Shown here in pieces: positions 55,651-64,000 of a stretch of 64,000 bases of DNA; position 1 is the first letter of the stretch, and the number at the start of each line of letters is the position of its first letter. The notes beneath the pieces were generated by a model. It saw nothing but the letters and a program-made list of their open reading frames with translations, was not told the DNA's origin and did not search any database. The translations under genes and the position numbers were made by a program. Origin of the DNA: Psychroflexus sp. ALD_RP9 (GTDB taxonomy: Bacteria; Bacteroidota; Bacteroidia; Flavobacteriales; Flavobacteriaceae); NCBI RefSeq assembly GCF_017311165.1, contig NZ_CP062973.1, forward strand, positions 248,001-312,000, given 5' to 3'.

Positions 55651-56457
55651 ATGAAAAAATTACAACTTAGCATTTTTGCTTTAGTGATTGCCTTTACTTT
55701 TTCTTGCAAAAATAATGAAGCAGCTAAAGATGAAACAAAATCAGAAACAGAAACTAATGAAGTAAAAACCGAAAAAATTAGCTTAACTCCTCTTGAAGGT
55801 TCGCCTGCTTACGCTGATTCAAAACTTATGCTTGATGGTGAAGCAATGCTTCAAGTCAATCCAGGTGAAAATACTTTTAATTTTGCTGTTGAAAATTATG
55901 AACTTGGTATCCAAACACCTAACGCAGGAGATAATGGTCTAGCAAATTCGGCAAAAGGCCAGCATATTCATGTCATTATGGACAATAAACCATACTCAGC
56001 CCATTATACAACTGAAGTTAAAAAAGACATCCCTGAAGGCGATCATGTAATGTTAGCGTTTTTATCTCGTTCATATCACGAGTCTGTTAAAAATGCTGAT
56101 GCAGTTGTTGTTAAAAAAATTACAGCTGGAAACCCTGCCGATAGCTTAAAAATGAATGTTGATTTATCTGCTCCTCACCTATTTTATTCAAGACCAAAAG
56201 GAACTTATAAAGGTGAAGATGTAAATAAAGTTTTACTTGATTTTTATCTAGTAAATACTGAAATTAGTGAAGATGGTAATAAAGTGTTAGCTACTATTAA
56301 TGGTGAGGAATTTACGATTACTGAATGGCAGCCATACGTTATGGAAGGTTTGCCTCTAGGTGAAAATACAATTGAATTACAGCTAGTAGATGAAAATAAC
56401 CAACCAATTGATGGTCCATTTAATTATGTTAAACGAACTGTGATGTTAGAAAAATAA
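55651..56457 (+). CDS. Lipoprotein with an HxH motif, function unknown
   Basis: 268 residues. Signal peptide with a lipobox TFSC near residue 19. Then an acidic, Glu/Lys/Thr-rich linker (about 20-45). The main part has GQHIHVIMDNKPYSAHY, an HxH pair that could bind metal, and DHVMLAFLSRSYHESV. Two related domains may be present (about 50-155 and 165-268). I recall related hypothetical lipoproteins in Flavobacteriia but no proven role. A strong terminator follows. Confidence 0.7.
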   Translation: MKKLQLSIFALVIAFTFSCKNNEAAKDETKSETETNEVKTEKISLTPLEGSPAYADSKLMLDGEAMLQVNPGENTFNFAVENYELGIQTPNAGDNGLANSAKGQHIHVIMDNKPYSAHYTTEVKKDIPEGDHVMLAFLSRSYHESVKNADAVVVKKITAGNPADSLKMNVDLSAPHLFYSRPKGTYKGEDVNKVLLDFYLVNTEISEDGNKVLATINGEEFTITEWQPYVMEGLPLGENTIELQLVDENNQPIDGPFNYVKRTVMLEK

Positions 56458-56484
56458 TTAATCTAACTCATGGAGCGGTATTCT

Positions 56485-56518
56485 AAAAGAGATTGTAACT
56501 TTACAATCTCTTTTTTTT
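56485..56518 (+). terminator. Terminator downstream of the HxH lipoprotein
   Basis: A perfect 13-bp stem (56485-56497 with 56502-56514) with a 4-base loop is followed by a T run. Confidence 0.85.
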
Positions 56519-56536
56519 GCTTTAAACTTAAAATAA

Positions 56537-57709
56537 ATGAATCCTTCAGCAAATGCGTGGATACCAAAGTTGCTATCTAGTCTCAATCAAGTTGATAATC
56601 CTAATTACCAAAAATTAAGAGAATGTGGCTTTGTTTATGGTACAAATATTTCAACCTGCTTTAAAAATCAATCAATATCTAGCTTAACATTATCAAAAGA
56701 AGAACTTGCAAAAATTAATTTAGTCTCTGCATTGTACGCCATCACTCAAACTACAACAAGAATAGATTCATCTAATTTTACAGATTTTATAGTTGAGTTT
56801 TATAGCGAATTAGAGAAACCTAAAACAAAACCTTTAAGCTGGTTTAAATTAAATCAATCGCCTGAATCTAAACTTGAGAGTATAATTGCCAAACGTGTAC
56901 AGACTAATTCTAGCGTATTAGAACGTAATTTCAGCAACATCTTAACCAATGTTTTTTTAAATATTGATGTTGAAACATTTCATCATTTCACAGTTTATAA
57001 AAGCGATTGCGTAGAGTTTTCAAGAAAATTTGAATCTGCTCTAACTAATATTGTTTCAATTGCGTTACACTTTAAATCTAAAAAAACATCTACAGAACAC
57101 ATATTAACAAAATTACTAGAAAGCTCATTACGATATCAATCTAAAGCTATTGTGTTTTCACCTAATGTTGAAGAGTTAAAACTTGATTTTTTAAAGACTT
57201 TAACCTCTAAACTTTATATCCTTGATATTGCTTGTATGGCGATTTTCAGTGATGAAAAGGTTGAAGCTTCTGAACTAGATTTCATTTACTCGCTTTCACT
57301 TCGATTGAATCTAACAACTAAACAGGCTGATGAAGCAATTACATCAATAAAGTTGTTTATTAAAAATCATAGAGATGAAATTTCATATTTTAATACATCT
57401 AACCCTATAAAACATTTTTACGACCGAACCTATCGTAGCACAACGACCTTATTAATCAGAAATAAAAAACGCTTAATAAACGAAATTTATGAAAGTAAAG
57501 AGTTGTTAATATTATTATCAAAATCAACTCATACGGAGTTAAATTCAGAAGAAAAACGCTTGGTTAAACAGCAGCTTATTGATATTTTTAAAAGCATCCC
57601 TTCACTAGCTATTTTTGCTTTGCCTGGTGGTGGAGTTCTACTACCAATTATCATTAAATTTATACCGAAACTATTGCCTTCATCTTTCAATGAAAACCTC
57701 AATGATTAA
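56537..57709 (+). CDS. LETM1-related protein with TerB-like middle region
   Basis: 390 residues. The C-terminal part (about 335-385, SEEKRLVKQQLIDIFKSIPS followed by a GGG turn and IIIKFIPKLLPSSF) matches the LETM1 ribosome-binding-like region, known from the mitochondrial K+/H+ exchange protein LETM1. A TerB-like helical stretch with SDEKVEASELDFIYSLSLRL lies at about 240-290. The N-terminal 200 residues have no recognised domain. I recall the name LETM1-related biofilm-associated protein for Bacteroidota homologues. The cytoplasmic or membrane role is unknown. It is convergent with the beta-helix lipoprotein gene. Confidence 0.75.
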   Translation: MNPSANAWIPKLLSSLNQVDNPNYQKLRECGFVYGTNISTCFKNQSISSLTLSKEELAKINLVSALYAITQTTTRIDSSNFTDFIVEFYSELEKPKTKPLSWFKLNQSPESKLESIIAKRVQTNSSVLERNFSNILTNVFLNIDVETFHHFTVYKSDCVEFSRKFESALTNIVSIALHFKSKKTSTEHILTKLLESSLRYQSKAIVFSPNVEELKLDFLKTLTSKLYILDIACMAIFSDEKVEASELDFIYSLSLRLNLTTKQADEAITSIKLFIKNHRDEISYFNTSNPIKHFYDRTYRSTTTLLIRNKKRLINEIYESKELLILLSKSTHTELNSEEKRLVKQQLIDIFKSIPSLAIFALPGGGVLLPIIIKFIPKLLPSSFNENLND

Positions 57710-57715
57710 ATAAGG

Positions 57716-59260
57716 TTAATCATCAAAAATGATACTTTGGTAAGCACCTAAATTTGGCATTAATGTTCGGTCCTCACTTAAGATGTCTAAGGGTACTTGA
57801 TTAGCCGTTGTTTGATTTCCCGAAATATTTGCTGCCGAGTCTTGACCTATTATTAACTGGTTTTCTTGCGGATTGAGAAAATCTGGCGTTTCATTTAAAA
57901 TTATATTTGTATAAATTGATGTATCATCAAAATTGTATAAAGCTTCATTAGCAAAGTTATTATTAAAATCATTGAATCGTACTAAACTATGATCAAAATT
58001 TATATTAAACGCAGCATTTTCATTGGCATTAAATTGAAGTTCAATATTTTCATTACCATAAATTATACAATTTGAAAAACTTGCATTTAAATCGGCTACA
58101 AATATTTGTTCTTGAGTTTCAAGTTCATTTTCTATTAACACGGCTGGAAAATTTCTAAAGCTGTTTTGCCAATAGTTCACTAAAGTACAATGTTTGAAGT
58201 CATATGTTCCGCCTAGTGATAAATTCAAAGCGGCCTGACCTGCATTATTAATGACCAAATTTTCAGCTATAATATTACCTGTACGTGCTAACAAACCAAC
58301 ATTAGAGGAGTTGTAAATTTGAGTATTTTTAAGTTGCAAAGTAGGATTTATGGTACCATCGCTAGAGTCCATTAAAACGCCTACTGTTGCATTTTTAATA
58401 GTTACATGCTCAAATATATGGTTTGTACTTCCAGCCGTTAGCCAAACGGTATTCCATTGTCCAGGAACATCTGAAAATTCGGGTTCTAAACGATCACTTT
58501 CAAAAATAATTTCGTTTTCTAAGTCATCTGTACTACTATAATCTCCAATTGCATGAATAGTGGCCCCATTTGCTGCAATTAAGCCACTACCATCATGAAA
58601 GTGAAGTCGTGCACCAGGTTCAATCTGTAATGTTTTTCCGCTTGGCACGGCTGCAAAACCGTAGATTACATAAGGCTTTTCATTGGTCATGACTAACTCT
58701 TGATCAGACATGAAAAAACCTTCAATTAACACTTCTTCACCATCTGCGTTTTGACCGAGTGATAAAGTTTCAGTGGTACCATCAGGAAAACGTTCAGGAT
58801 ATAAAAATCTTGCATCTTTTATTAAACTGACTAATTCTACTTTTTGGGTTTGACTAGAAGATGTGAAATTAATTTGATCGGTATAAAGAAACTCTAAGCT
58901 ATTCTGAGCGACCTCAGATATATCTGCGGTAACTTCAACAAAAACAAAAATGCTATCTTTTGCTAGAATTTCAACATTATTAATAAGTTTACCAGTTCTT
59001 CCGTTAACATTCAGTCTAAATTTAGAATTTTCACCCTTAGCCAATGTCACTTGTGGTATACTGATATCATCATCAGAATTATTGTAAACTTTAAATTGAT
59101 AGGTACTTGAACCTATGTTCGTAAAAACTGTATCTAAATAGACTGTATCTTTAGAAAAACGAAGGTTTCCAGAATTTATTGAAGTTGAAAAATCTTCGCG
59201 ACATGAACTGATACCGAGTATAAAAAGTAAAACTAAACTAAATTTAATGATGTATCTCAT
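57716..59260 (-). CDS. Right-handed beta-helix lipoprotein
   Basis: 514 residues. Signal peptide with lipobox ISSC, so a surface or periplasmic lipoprotein. An N-terminal beta-sandwich (about 30-150) with SKDTVYLDTVFTNIGSSTYQ is followed by a right-handed beta-helix region (about 190-420), visible as repeated N-rich turns such as IFEHVTIKNATVG, LKNTQIYNSSNVG and IIAENLVINNAGQ. No catalytic site can be assigned. It is 1 bp downstream of the glutaminyl cyclase gene, so they form one unit. Confidence 0.75.
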   Translation of the reverse strand: MRYIIKFSLVLLFILGISSCREDFSTSINSGNLRFSKDTVYLDTVFTNIGSSTYQFKVYNNSDDDISIPQVTLAKGENSKFRLNVNGRTGKLINNVEILAKDSIFVFVEVTADISEVAQNSLEFLYTDQINFTSSSQTQKVELVSLIKDARFLYPERFPDGTTETLSLGQNADGEEVLIEGFFMSDQELVMTNEKPYVIYGFAAVPSGKTLQIEPGARLHFHDGSGLIAANGATIHAIGDYSSTDDLENEIIFESDRLEPEFSDVPGQWNTVWLTAGSTNHIFEHVTIKNATVGVLMDSSDGTINPTLQLKNTQIYNSSNVGLLARTGNIIAENLVINNAGQAALNLSLGGTYDFKHCTLVNYWQNSFRNFPAVLIENELETQEQIFVADLNASFSNCIIYGNENIELQFNANENAAFNINFDHSLVRFNDFNNNFANEALYNFDDTSIYTNIILNETPDFLNPQENQLIIGQDSAANISGNQTTANQVPLDILSEDRTLMPNLGAYQSIIFDD

Positions 59261-59261
59261 G

Positions 59262-60293
59262 TTACTTTTTAATTAATTCAATTTCAAAAAGCTTATCCCA
59301 GTTTTTACCAGTTACAAACAATTGTTCTGTATTTTTATTGAATGCAATACCATTTAAAACATCAAGTTGGTCATGTTGGGTCACCTTCTTTTTAAGTCCG
59401 CGTAGGTCTATTAAGCCTTCAACAGCACCTGTCTCTGGATTAATAATCACAATACCATCTTTCAAATAAGTATTGGCATAAATTTTACCATTAATGTATT
59501 CTAATTCATTCAAACGATTTAAAACAGCCGAATGAGTTACTGCCTGAATATAGTCAACTTCTTCAAAAGTTTCTTGGTCTAACCTCCAAATTTTAGTAGA
59601 ACCATCGCTTTTGTAAAGCCACTGATGATCATGAGTTAATCCCCAACCTTCTTTACTGGCATTATACTTAAACTTACCTATTTTTTCCATATCCAAATTA
59701 TAAATCAAGCCTTCATTAGATTGGTAAGTTAGCTGGATAATTTTTTCATTAAAAATAGTTAGGCCTTCGCCAAAATAAAATTGATCTAAATTTACTTTTT
59801 TGTAAATCTCTCCGGTTTTGTAATTAACTTTTCTTAGCGATGATTTTCCTCGTAAACCTGTGCTTTCGTACAAGGTGTCTTTGTAAAATTCTAAACCTTG
59901 AGTATAAGCTTCTATATCGTGTGGATACTCATTAACAATATTATAGGTATAAAGTTGAGGTTTTTTATTATTGTAAACGGTAAAAGATGTTTTTACTTCA
60001 ACCGATTCTCCTTCTGAAAATACTTCAACTGAAATAGAGTTAACACCTAATTTTTGCTCACTAAGTTGAAGTTCAAAAACAGAATTTGAAGCTAAAGTTT
60101 CATTTGATTCCCAGTTTTTTAATTTTAAAGAATCTATACTAAAATCTTTTGGATTTAGTAATTTTAACTTCAGCGTTGATGATTGTGTGAGTTCTTCAGG
60201 GTTAAGCACTTTCAAAGTGAATTGATTTGAAGAAAAATCTTTACAGCTCACTAAAACTAAAGCTAATAAAATGATAATCAGTTTTTTAAACAT
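59262..60293 (-). CDS. Glutaminyl-peptide cyclotransferase (plant / bacterial type), lipoprotein
   Basis: 343 residues. Signal peptide with a lipobox LVSC at about residue 16. The N-terminal 110 residues are a beta-sandwich-like extension. The glutamine cyclotransferase domain has YPHDIEAYTQGLEFYKDTLY and STGLRGKSSLRKVNYKTGEI, EGLTIFNEKIIQLTY, EGWGLTHDHQWLYKSDGS and LNELEYINGKIYANTY. It converts N-terminal Gln or Glu to pyroglutamate. In Bacteroidota many exported proteins have an N-terminal Gln after signal peptide cleavage, and the enzyme may protect them. The beta-helix gene follows at once. Confidence 0.9.
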   Translation of the reverse strand: MFKKLIIILLALVLVSCKDFSSNQFTLKVLNPEELTQSSTLKLKLLNPKDFSIDSLKLKNWESNETLASNSVFELQLSEQKLGVNSISVEVFSEGESVEVKTSFTVYNNKKPQLYTYNIVNEYPHDIEAYTQGLEFYKDTLYESTGLRGKSSLRKVNYKTGEIYKKVNLDQFYFGEGLTIFNEKIIQLTYQSNEGLIYNLDMEKIGKFKYNASKEGWGLTHDHQWLYKSDGSTKIWRLDQETFEEVDYIQAVTHSAVLNRLNELEYINGKIYANTYLKDGIVIINPETGAVEGLIDLRGLKKKVTQHDQLDVLNGIAFNKNTEQLFVTGKNWDKLFEIELIKK

Positions 60294-60353
60294 CTTAATG
60301 ATTTGAGAATAAAATTAATAACGCTAAAATAGGGAATTTAGTAGAATTGAGCC

Positions 60354-60383
60354 TTGCCAAAATTAAATTTGATTGTATATTTG
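60354..60383 (+). promoter_or_regulatory. SRP RNA promoter
   Basis: TTG at 60354-60356, a 19-bp spacer and TATATTTG at 60376-60383 match the Bacteroidota TTG / TAnnTTTG promoter on both elements and in spacing. The RNA begins 6 bases after the box. Confidence 0.8.
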
Positions 60384-60388
60384 CAACC

Positions 60389-60488
60389 GGCAAGTCCTAC
60401 ACAACCAGCTCCTGTCGAATCCTCCAGGGCGGGAACGCAGCAAAGGTAGATGGTCGTAGCGGTGTGATGTAGGTCGCTTGCCTTTTTT
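60389..60488 (+). ncRNA. ffs: Signal recognition particle RNA, small bacterial type
   Basis: About 94 nt plus T tract. GGCAAG at 60389-60394 pairs with CTTGCC at 60477-60482 and CCTACA / TGTAGG extend the helix. The conserved apical part contains CCAGGGCGGGAACGCAGCA, the binding site for the M domain of Ffh with the GGAA-type tetraloop context. The RNA ends in a run of six T at 60483-60488, a terminator on its own. Its gene lies in the 272-bp space between the glutaminyl cyclase and the short-chain dehydrogenase genes. Confidence 0.93.
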
Positions 60489-60565
60489 ATTTTTTTCAAT
60501 CACGATTTACCTTTCTTTCATTTTTTTCTTATCTTGATTTATTAGATATTTGCTCAAAAATTATC

Positions 60566-61372
60566 ATGCCGCAAGATATCGTTTTCATTACTGGAGCCTC
60601 ATCAGGAATAGGTAAATCAATCGGCGAACATCTTGCAAAACACAACTATAAAGTTTACGGTACAAGCCGAAATCCTAAACATTCTAAAAACAATGGGATT
60701 AATTTTATACAATTAGATGTAACGTCTTCTGAAAGTATAAATAAGGCTATTAATGAAATTATTAAACAAGAATCTAAGATTGATGTTTTAATTAATAACG
60801 CTGGTGTTGGCATTACTGGTCCAGTTGAAGAAATACCTAATGAAGAAATGTTTAAGGTTTTCCAGACCAATTATTTTGGTCCTGTACAATTAATTAATTC
60901 TGTACTGCCGTACATGCGCCAACAAAATAAGGGCTTTATCATCAACATAACCTCTATTGCTGGATTTATGGGTTTACCTTTTAGAGGCCATTATTCTGCA
61001 AGTAAAGGTGCGTTTGAAACTATTACAGAAGCCTATCGCTTAGAGTTAAGAAACACAAATATTAAACTAACCAATATTGCTCCAGGTGACTTTGCAACTA
61101 ATATTGCTTCTGGCCGCTATCATTCGCCAGTTAACAACAATTCATTTTACAAAAACACCTATCAAAAATCCTTAGATTTAATGAATGAACACGTTGATCA
61201 TGGTTCAAACCCTGAACAAATGGCTAAAAAAGTTCACCAAATATTATTAAAATCAAAACCTAAAATTCACTATAAGGTTGGTAGTTATTTACAAAAAATA
61301 TCGCCTTTTTTAAAAGCTATTCTGCCAGATAAGACTTACGAAAATTTATTAGCAAACCATTATAAACTTTAA
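60566..61372 (+). CDS. Short-chain dehydrogenase / reductase (SDR)
   Basis: 268 residues of the classical SDR fold. NAD(P)-binding TGASSGIG at 9-16, then [11 protein letters not shown] and the catalytic tetrad with Ser (INITSIAG), Tyr143 and Lys147 in YSASKGAF. The C-terminal part ([24 protein letters not shown]) resembles oxidoreductases of the retinol/steroid-like group but the substrate is unknown. 11 bp later fructose-6-phosphate aldolase follows, so they are likely on one transcript, without an obvious metabolic link. Confidence 0.9.
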   Translation: MPQDIVFITGASSGIGKSIGEHLAKHNYKVYGTSRNPKHSKNNGINFIQLDVTSSESINKAINEIIKQESKIDVLINNAGVGITGPVEEIPNEEMFKVFQTNYFGPVQLINSVLPYMRQQNKGFIINITSIAGFMGLPFRGHYSASKGAFETITEAYRLELRNTNIKLTNIAPGDFATNIASGRYHSPVNNNSFYKNTYQKSLDLMNEHVDHGSNPEQMAKKVHQILLKSKPKIHYKVGSYLQKISPFLKAILPDKTYENLLANHYKL

Positions 61373-61383
61373 ATTCACAACAC

Positions 61384-62037
61384 ATGAAATTTTTTATTGA
61401 CACAGCAAACCTTGACCAAATTAAAGAAGCTCAGGATTTAGGCATTTTAGACGGCGTCACAACTAACCCATCTTTAATGGCTAAAGAAGGAATTACCGGT
61501 GAAGAAAATATTATTAACCACTACAAAGCAATTTGTGAAATTGTAGATGGTGATGTTAGTGCTGAAGTTATTGCCACTGATTTTGATGGCATTGTAAAAG
61601 AAGGCGAAGCTCTAGCTAAACTTCACGACCAAATCGTTGTAAAAGTACCGATGATAAAAGATGGCATAAAAGCCATAAAATATTTTTCTGATAAAGGAAT
61701 TAAAACTAATTGCACATTAGTTTTTTCTGTTGGGCAAGCTATTTTAGCCGCTAAAGCTGGAGCAACTTATGTATCTCCTTTTATAGGCAGACTTGACGAC
61801 ATCTCGACAGATGGACTTAACTTAATTGAAGAAATTAGACAAGTTTATGATAACTACATGTTTGAAACTGAAATTCTTGCCGCTTCTGTAAGACACACAA
61901 TGCATGTTGTTGATTGTGCTAAAATTGGTGCCGATGTTATGACTGGACCACTATCTTCTATTGAAGGTTTACTTAAACATCCTTTAACCGATATTGGTTT
62001 AGAAAAATTCTTAGCTGATTACAATAAAAATAAGTAA
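61384..62037 (+). CDS. fsa: Fructose-6-phosphate aldolase (transaldolase-like)
   Basis: 217 residues, the size of the short transaldolase / FSA family. The Schiff-base lysine is Lys87 in [20 protein letters not shown] and [14 protein letters not shown] are conserved at the N-terminus, and [13 protein letters not shown] is a second signature. Short proteins of this type can be fructose-6-phosphate aldolase or transaldolase, and sequence alone does not fix this. It is followed by a 19-bp hairpin terminator. Confidence 0.9.
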   Translation: MKFFIDTANLDQIKEAQDLGILDGVTTNPSLMAKEGITGEENIINHYKAICEIVDGDVSAEVIATDFDGIVKEGEALAKLHDQIVVKVPMIKDGIKAIKYFSDKGIKTNCTLVFSVGQAILAAKAGATYVSPFIGRLDDISTDGLNLIEEIRQVYDNYMFETEILAASVRHTMHVVDCAKIGADVMTGPLSSIEGLLKHPLTDIGLEKFLADYNKNK

Positions 62038-62074
62038 CTAAAACTGTTGATACGTTTATTTTAAAATTTATCAC

Positions 62075-62115
62075 AAAAGAACAAGCCCTGAAATATTTCA
62101 GGGCTTGTTCTTTTT
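62075..62115 (+). terminator. fsa terminator
   Basis: A perfect 19-bp inverted repeat (62075-62093 with 62096-62114) with a 2-base loop, ending in T. Confidence 0.9.
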
Positions 62116-62136
62116 AAGCGATTTTGTTATAATTTA

Positions 62137-62168
62137 TTGCTTTAAAATTATTTTTATTGCTATTTTTG
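62137..62168 (+). promoter_or_regulatory. Promoter of the GEVED-domain protein
   Basis: TTG at 62137-62139, a 21-bp spacer and TATTTTTG at 62161-62168 match both elements of the Bacteroidota promoter. Predicted leader about 11 nt. Confidence 0.7.
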
Positions 62169-62184
62169 AATAAACACTATCAAT

Positions 62185-64000
62185 ATGAATCGAATAATTA
62201 CTCTTCTATCCTGCTTATTTTTATTATTCAGTATTAAAACAAAAGCGCAATGCTCAACAACTCCTGCACAGGTTTCAGATATAACTTTAAGTGTAAATGC
62301 TGGCTCTCTTTCAGTTAACTGGAACGAAGTCAGTGCAGACACTCGATATTTAGTTATTGGTCGTGAAGCATCAGAAACAACTTTTACTCCTTTAAACGGA
62401 ACTACTTACACAACCGGAGCTAACTTAAATTTTATGGCAGCTACAACTTTAGGTGGTGACAACTCAAAACTTTTAGCAAATACTTCTAATGAAAGCGTTA
62501 ACATAAGTGGCTTAGAAGAAGGTAAAACATATCATATCACCATATTTGCATTCTGTAACAATGGTAAGTTATATAATACTAACATCACAAATGAAGCTAA
62601 TTCAGATTCAATTTTATTTACAATTAATTATTGCTCTATAAGTTCAAATAGTGCTAGTGATACAGATATTAATAGCATCTCGACAGATGGTTTTAGTAAT
62701 TCAGACGCTGGCGGAACAGAATCAACTGAGTATTATGATAATACCAATCTTAGTCCAATTGAGATTTTCAGAGACACAGTATTTGATTTAGACTTAAATG
62801 TTAGCTCAAGCAGCACAGAAGCTTCTCAAGTTATTGTTTGGATAGATTTTAATCGTGATGGTGATTTTAATGACTCATCTGAAAGTATTGATTTTGGTGA
62901 AATTAGCGCTAATACTACATCAACCTTGACGCAAGCTATAGAAGTTCCTGTAAATGCAACCTTAGGCACGACTAGATTAAGAGTAGTTATTAAAGAAGGG
63001 ACTTCAGATCCTTCAAATTGTGGTAATCAAAACGGAATCGAAGTTGAAGATTACAGCATTAATATTAATACAATTAACACATCTGATGTTTTAAACATCT
63101 CTAATAATTCAACCTCAAACACAATAACAGCGAATGAACAAACAGTAGATTTTGGTGGCATCGACTCAGGTGTTGGTTTTGAATCTATATTTTTTGAAAT
63201 TAAAGATGACAGTAATTTTCCTGATGGAAAAAACACAGAAGTTAGCCAAATGACGCTCCGAGAAGGAAACAATAATACCTTTAATTGGGATGGTTTAGAC
63301 CTTAATAAAGTTGTAATAACGTATAGCGATAATTCAGATTTCACGAGTGCATCAACACTAATACTTACATCAGCTGAAGTAACACAAACGGCAAATTCTC
63401 TAAGTTTAGACTTATCAAGTTCAACAATAAACATTTTAGACAATACCTCTAAATACTTTAAAATAAATTTATTTTTAGATGAAACACTGCCAGTTGATAG
63501 CGATCAAAGTCTTTTTCAAGCTGAAGTTACTTACAACAACCTCGGATTTTCAACCACAACTGGCAGTAATGGTTTCTTAAGCGAAATTAATTCTGGAAAT
63601 GATATTTTAGGTCCAGAACTTACCATTAATGTAGAAGCTTCTCAACTAATATTCACCAACACCTTTTTAAGTGACTATTTTGTAAATATAAATTTTGAAA
63701 CTATAACTGTTCAAGCTAAAGACATTAACGGGAATTTAGATACAGATTACTCAAATGAGATTACTTTAAGCTCAGATGATCTCAATGGTATTGACATCTC
63801 AGTCGATGCTACAAATTCGGTACTTGCTGAAAATGGTGAAGCAAATTTTAATGCTATTTTTTATGATGAAATAGCCACCGCAGAAACACTTCAAGCAACT
63901 GATGGAACATTAACTTCAAATTCTTCCTCAAGTTTTAATGTAATTGAAACTGATGCAGATACACAAATTGAATCACCTACTGCTCAAATTTTACCAAGTA
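62185..64000 (+). CDS. Large secreted GEVED-domain protein, N-terminal part
   Basis: Open reading frame from the ATG at 62185 to the window edge, 605 residues so far. Signal peptide with cleavage near KTKAQ. An FnIII-like section (about 25-150) is followed by a GEVED domain (about 170-290) with VIWIDFNRDGDFND and LRVVIKEGT. Then a series of Ser/Asp/Asn-rich Ig-like segments with few charged helices. Such proteins are usually cargo of the type IX secretion system with a C-terminal sorting domain, which lies outside the window. Surface adhesion or polymer binding is inference. It has its own promoter. Confidence 0.85.
   Translation, partial: MNRIITLLSCLFLLFSIKTKAQCSTTPAQVSDITLSVNAGSLSVNWNEVSADTRYLVIGREASETTFTPLNGTTYTTGANLNFMAATTLGGDNSKLLANTSNESVNISGLEEGKTYHITIFAFCNNGKLYNTNITNEANSDSILFTINYCSISSNSASDTDINSISTDGFSNSDAGGTESTEYYDNTNLSPIEIFRDTVFDLDLNVSSSSTEASQVIVWIDFNRDGDFNDSSESIDFGEISANTTSTLTQAIEVPVNATLGTTRLRVVIKEGTSDPSNCGNQNGIEVEDYSININTINTSDVLNISNNSTSNTITANEQTVDFGGIDSGVGFESIFFEIKDDSNFPDGKNTEVSQMTLREGNNNTFNWDGLDLNKVVITYSDNSDFTSASTLILTSAEVTQTANSLSLDLSSSTINILDNTSKYFKINLFLDETLPVDSDQSLFQAEVTYNNLGFSTTTGSNGFLSEINSGNDILGPELTINVEASQLIFTNTFLSDYFVNINFETITVQAKDINGNLDTDYSNEITLSSDDLNGIDISVDATNSVLAENGEANFNAIFYDEIATAETLQATDGTLTSNSSSSFNVIETDADTQIESPTAQILPS

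Noticed and set aside
60294..60565. tRNA or riboswitch in the 272-bp gap
   Set aside because: The gap is explained by the SRP RNA and its promoter; the remaining bases show no cloverleaf or aptamer pattern by eye.
63051..63443. Minus-strand frame of 130 codons
   Set aside because: Antisense to the GEVED-domain gene, which has a signal peptide, a promoter and recognised domains.

Overview
The window is a stretch of chromosome from a member of the Bacteroidota, most likely a (probably marine) Flavobacteriaceae species. The evidence is the AT-rich base composition and protein families typical of that group: GLPGLI, DUF2807, a TonB-type receptor, the PadR-PspC pair, a GEVED-domain secreted protein, a LETM1-related protein and an archaeal-type Psd. 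Promoters also fit, with a TTG / TAnnTTTG pattern and little sign of Shine-Dalgarno sites. Coding density is very high, and no gap between genes exceeds 300 bases. I see no tRNA, rRNA operon, CRISPR array, prophage or insertion sequence.

Layout. 1-2.7 kb: ettA (cut by the window edge) with a small membrane protein gene, then a methylcrotonyl-CoA-carboxylase-type carboxyltransferase. 2.7-5 kb: RluA pseudouridine synthase, ddl, coaD. 5-9.4 kb: a TonB-dependent receptor divergent from an M14 peptidase lipoprotein, then a Nudix protein. 9.4-12.6 kb: pyrE with an SRPBCC protein, pabB, a small conserved protein, DUF4442. 12.7-17.5 kb: PadR / PspC / DUF2807 operon, then a LytS-type kinase with a LytTR regulator. 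17.5-22 kb: aspartyl protease with PDZ, DUF1573, valS. 22-27 kb (minus): rsfS, ftsH, then LUD, cdsA, psd and acyl-CoA-binding protein, a phospholipid and membrane quality-control block. 27-31.5 kb: birA and a GLPGLI / outer-membrane barrel pair. 31.6-38.5 kb: DUF2059, glyA, fahA, pheT, a hotdog thioesterase and an unknown membrane protein. 38.6-46.7 kb: lysA, a DsbD-like protein, tilS, two small envelope proteins, recG. 46.8-53.2 kb: a MarR-controlled beta-oxidation operon (fadN, fadA, acyl-CoA dehydrogenase) interrupted by a four-helix-bundle gene. 53.2-60.3 kb: envelope proteins, a LETM1-related protein, a beta-helix lipoprotein and a glutaminyl cyclase. 60.4-64 kb: SRP RNA, a short-chain dehydrogenase, fructose-6-phosphate aldolase and the start of a large secreted GEVED protein.

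Most of the content is housekeeping. The SRP RNA gene, whose 5' end is well defined by its closing helix, acts as an internal ruler for the promoter pattern. Measured against it, several genes (pyrE, tilS, the aspartyl protease) appear to be transcribed with almost no leader.

The most unusual item is the four-helix-bundle gene inside the beta-oxidation operon. It is flanked by 7-bp-period TTAGA / TCTAA arrays in inverted orientation and looks like a small inserted cassette. Other candidates for less-described biology are the GLPGLI / outer-membrane pair, the plug-domain protein without a barrel, and the LETM1-related protein.
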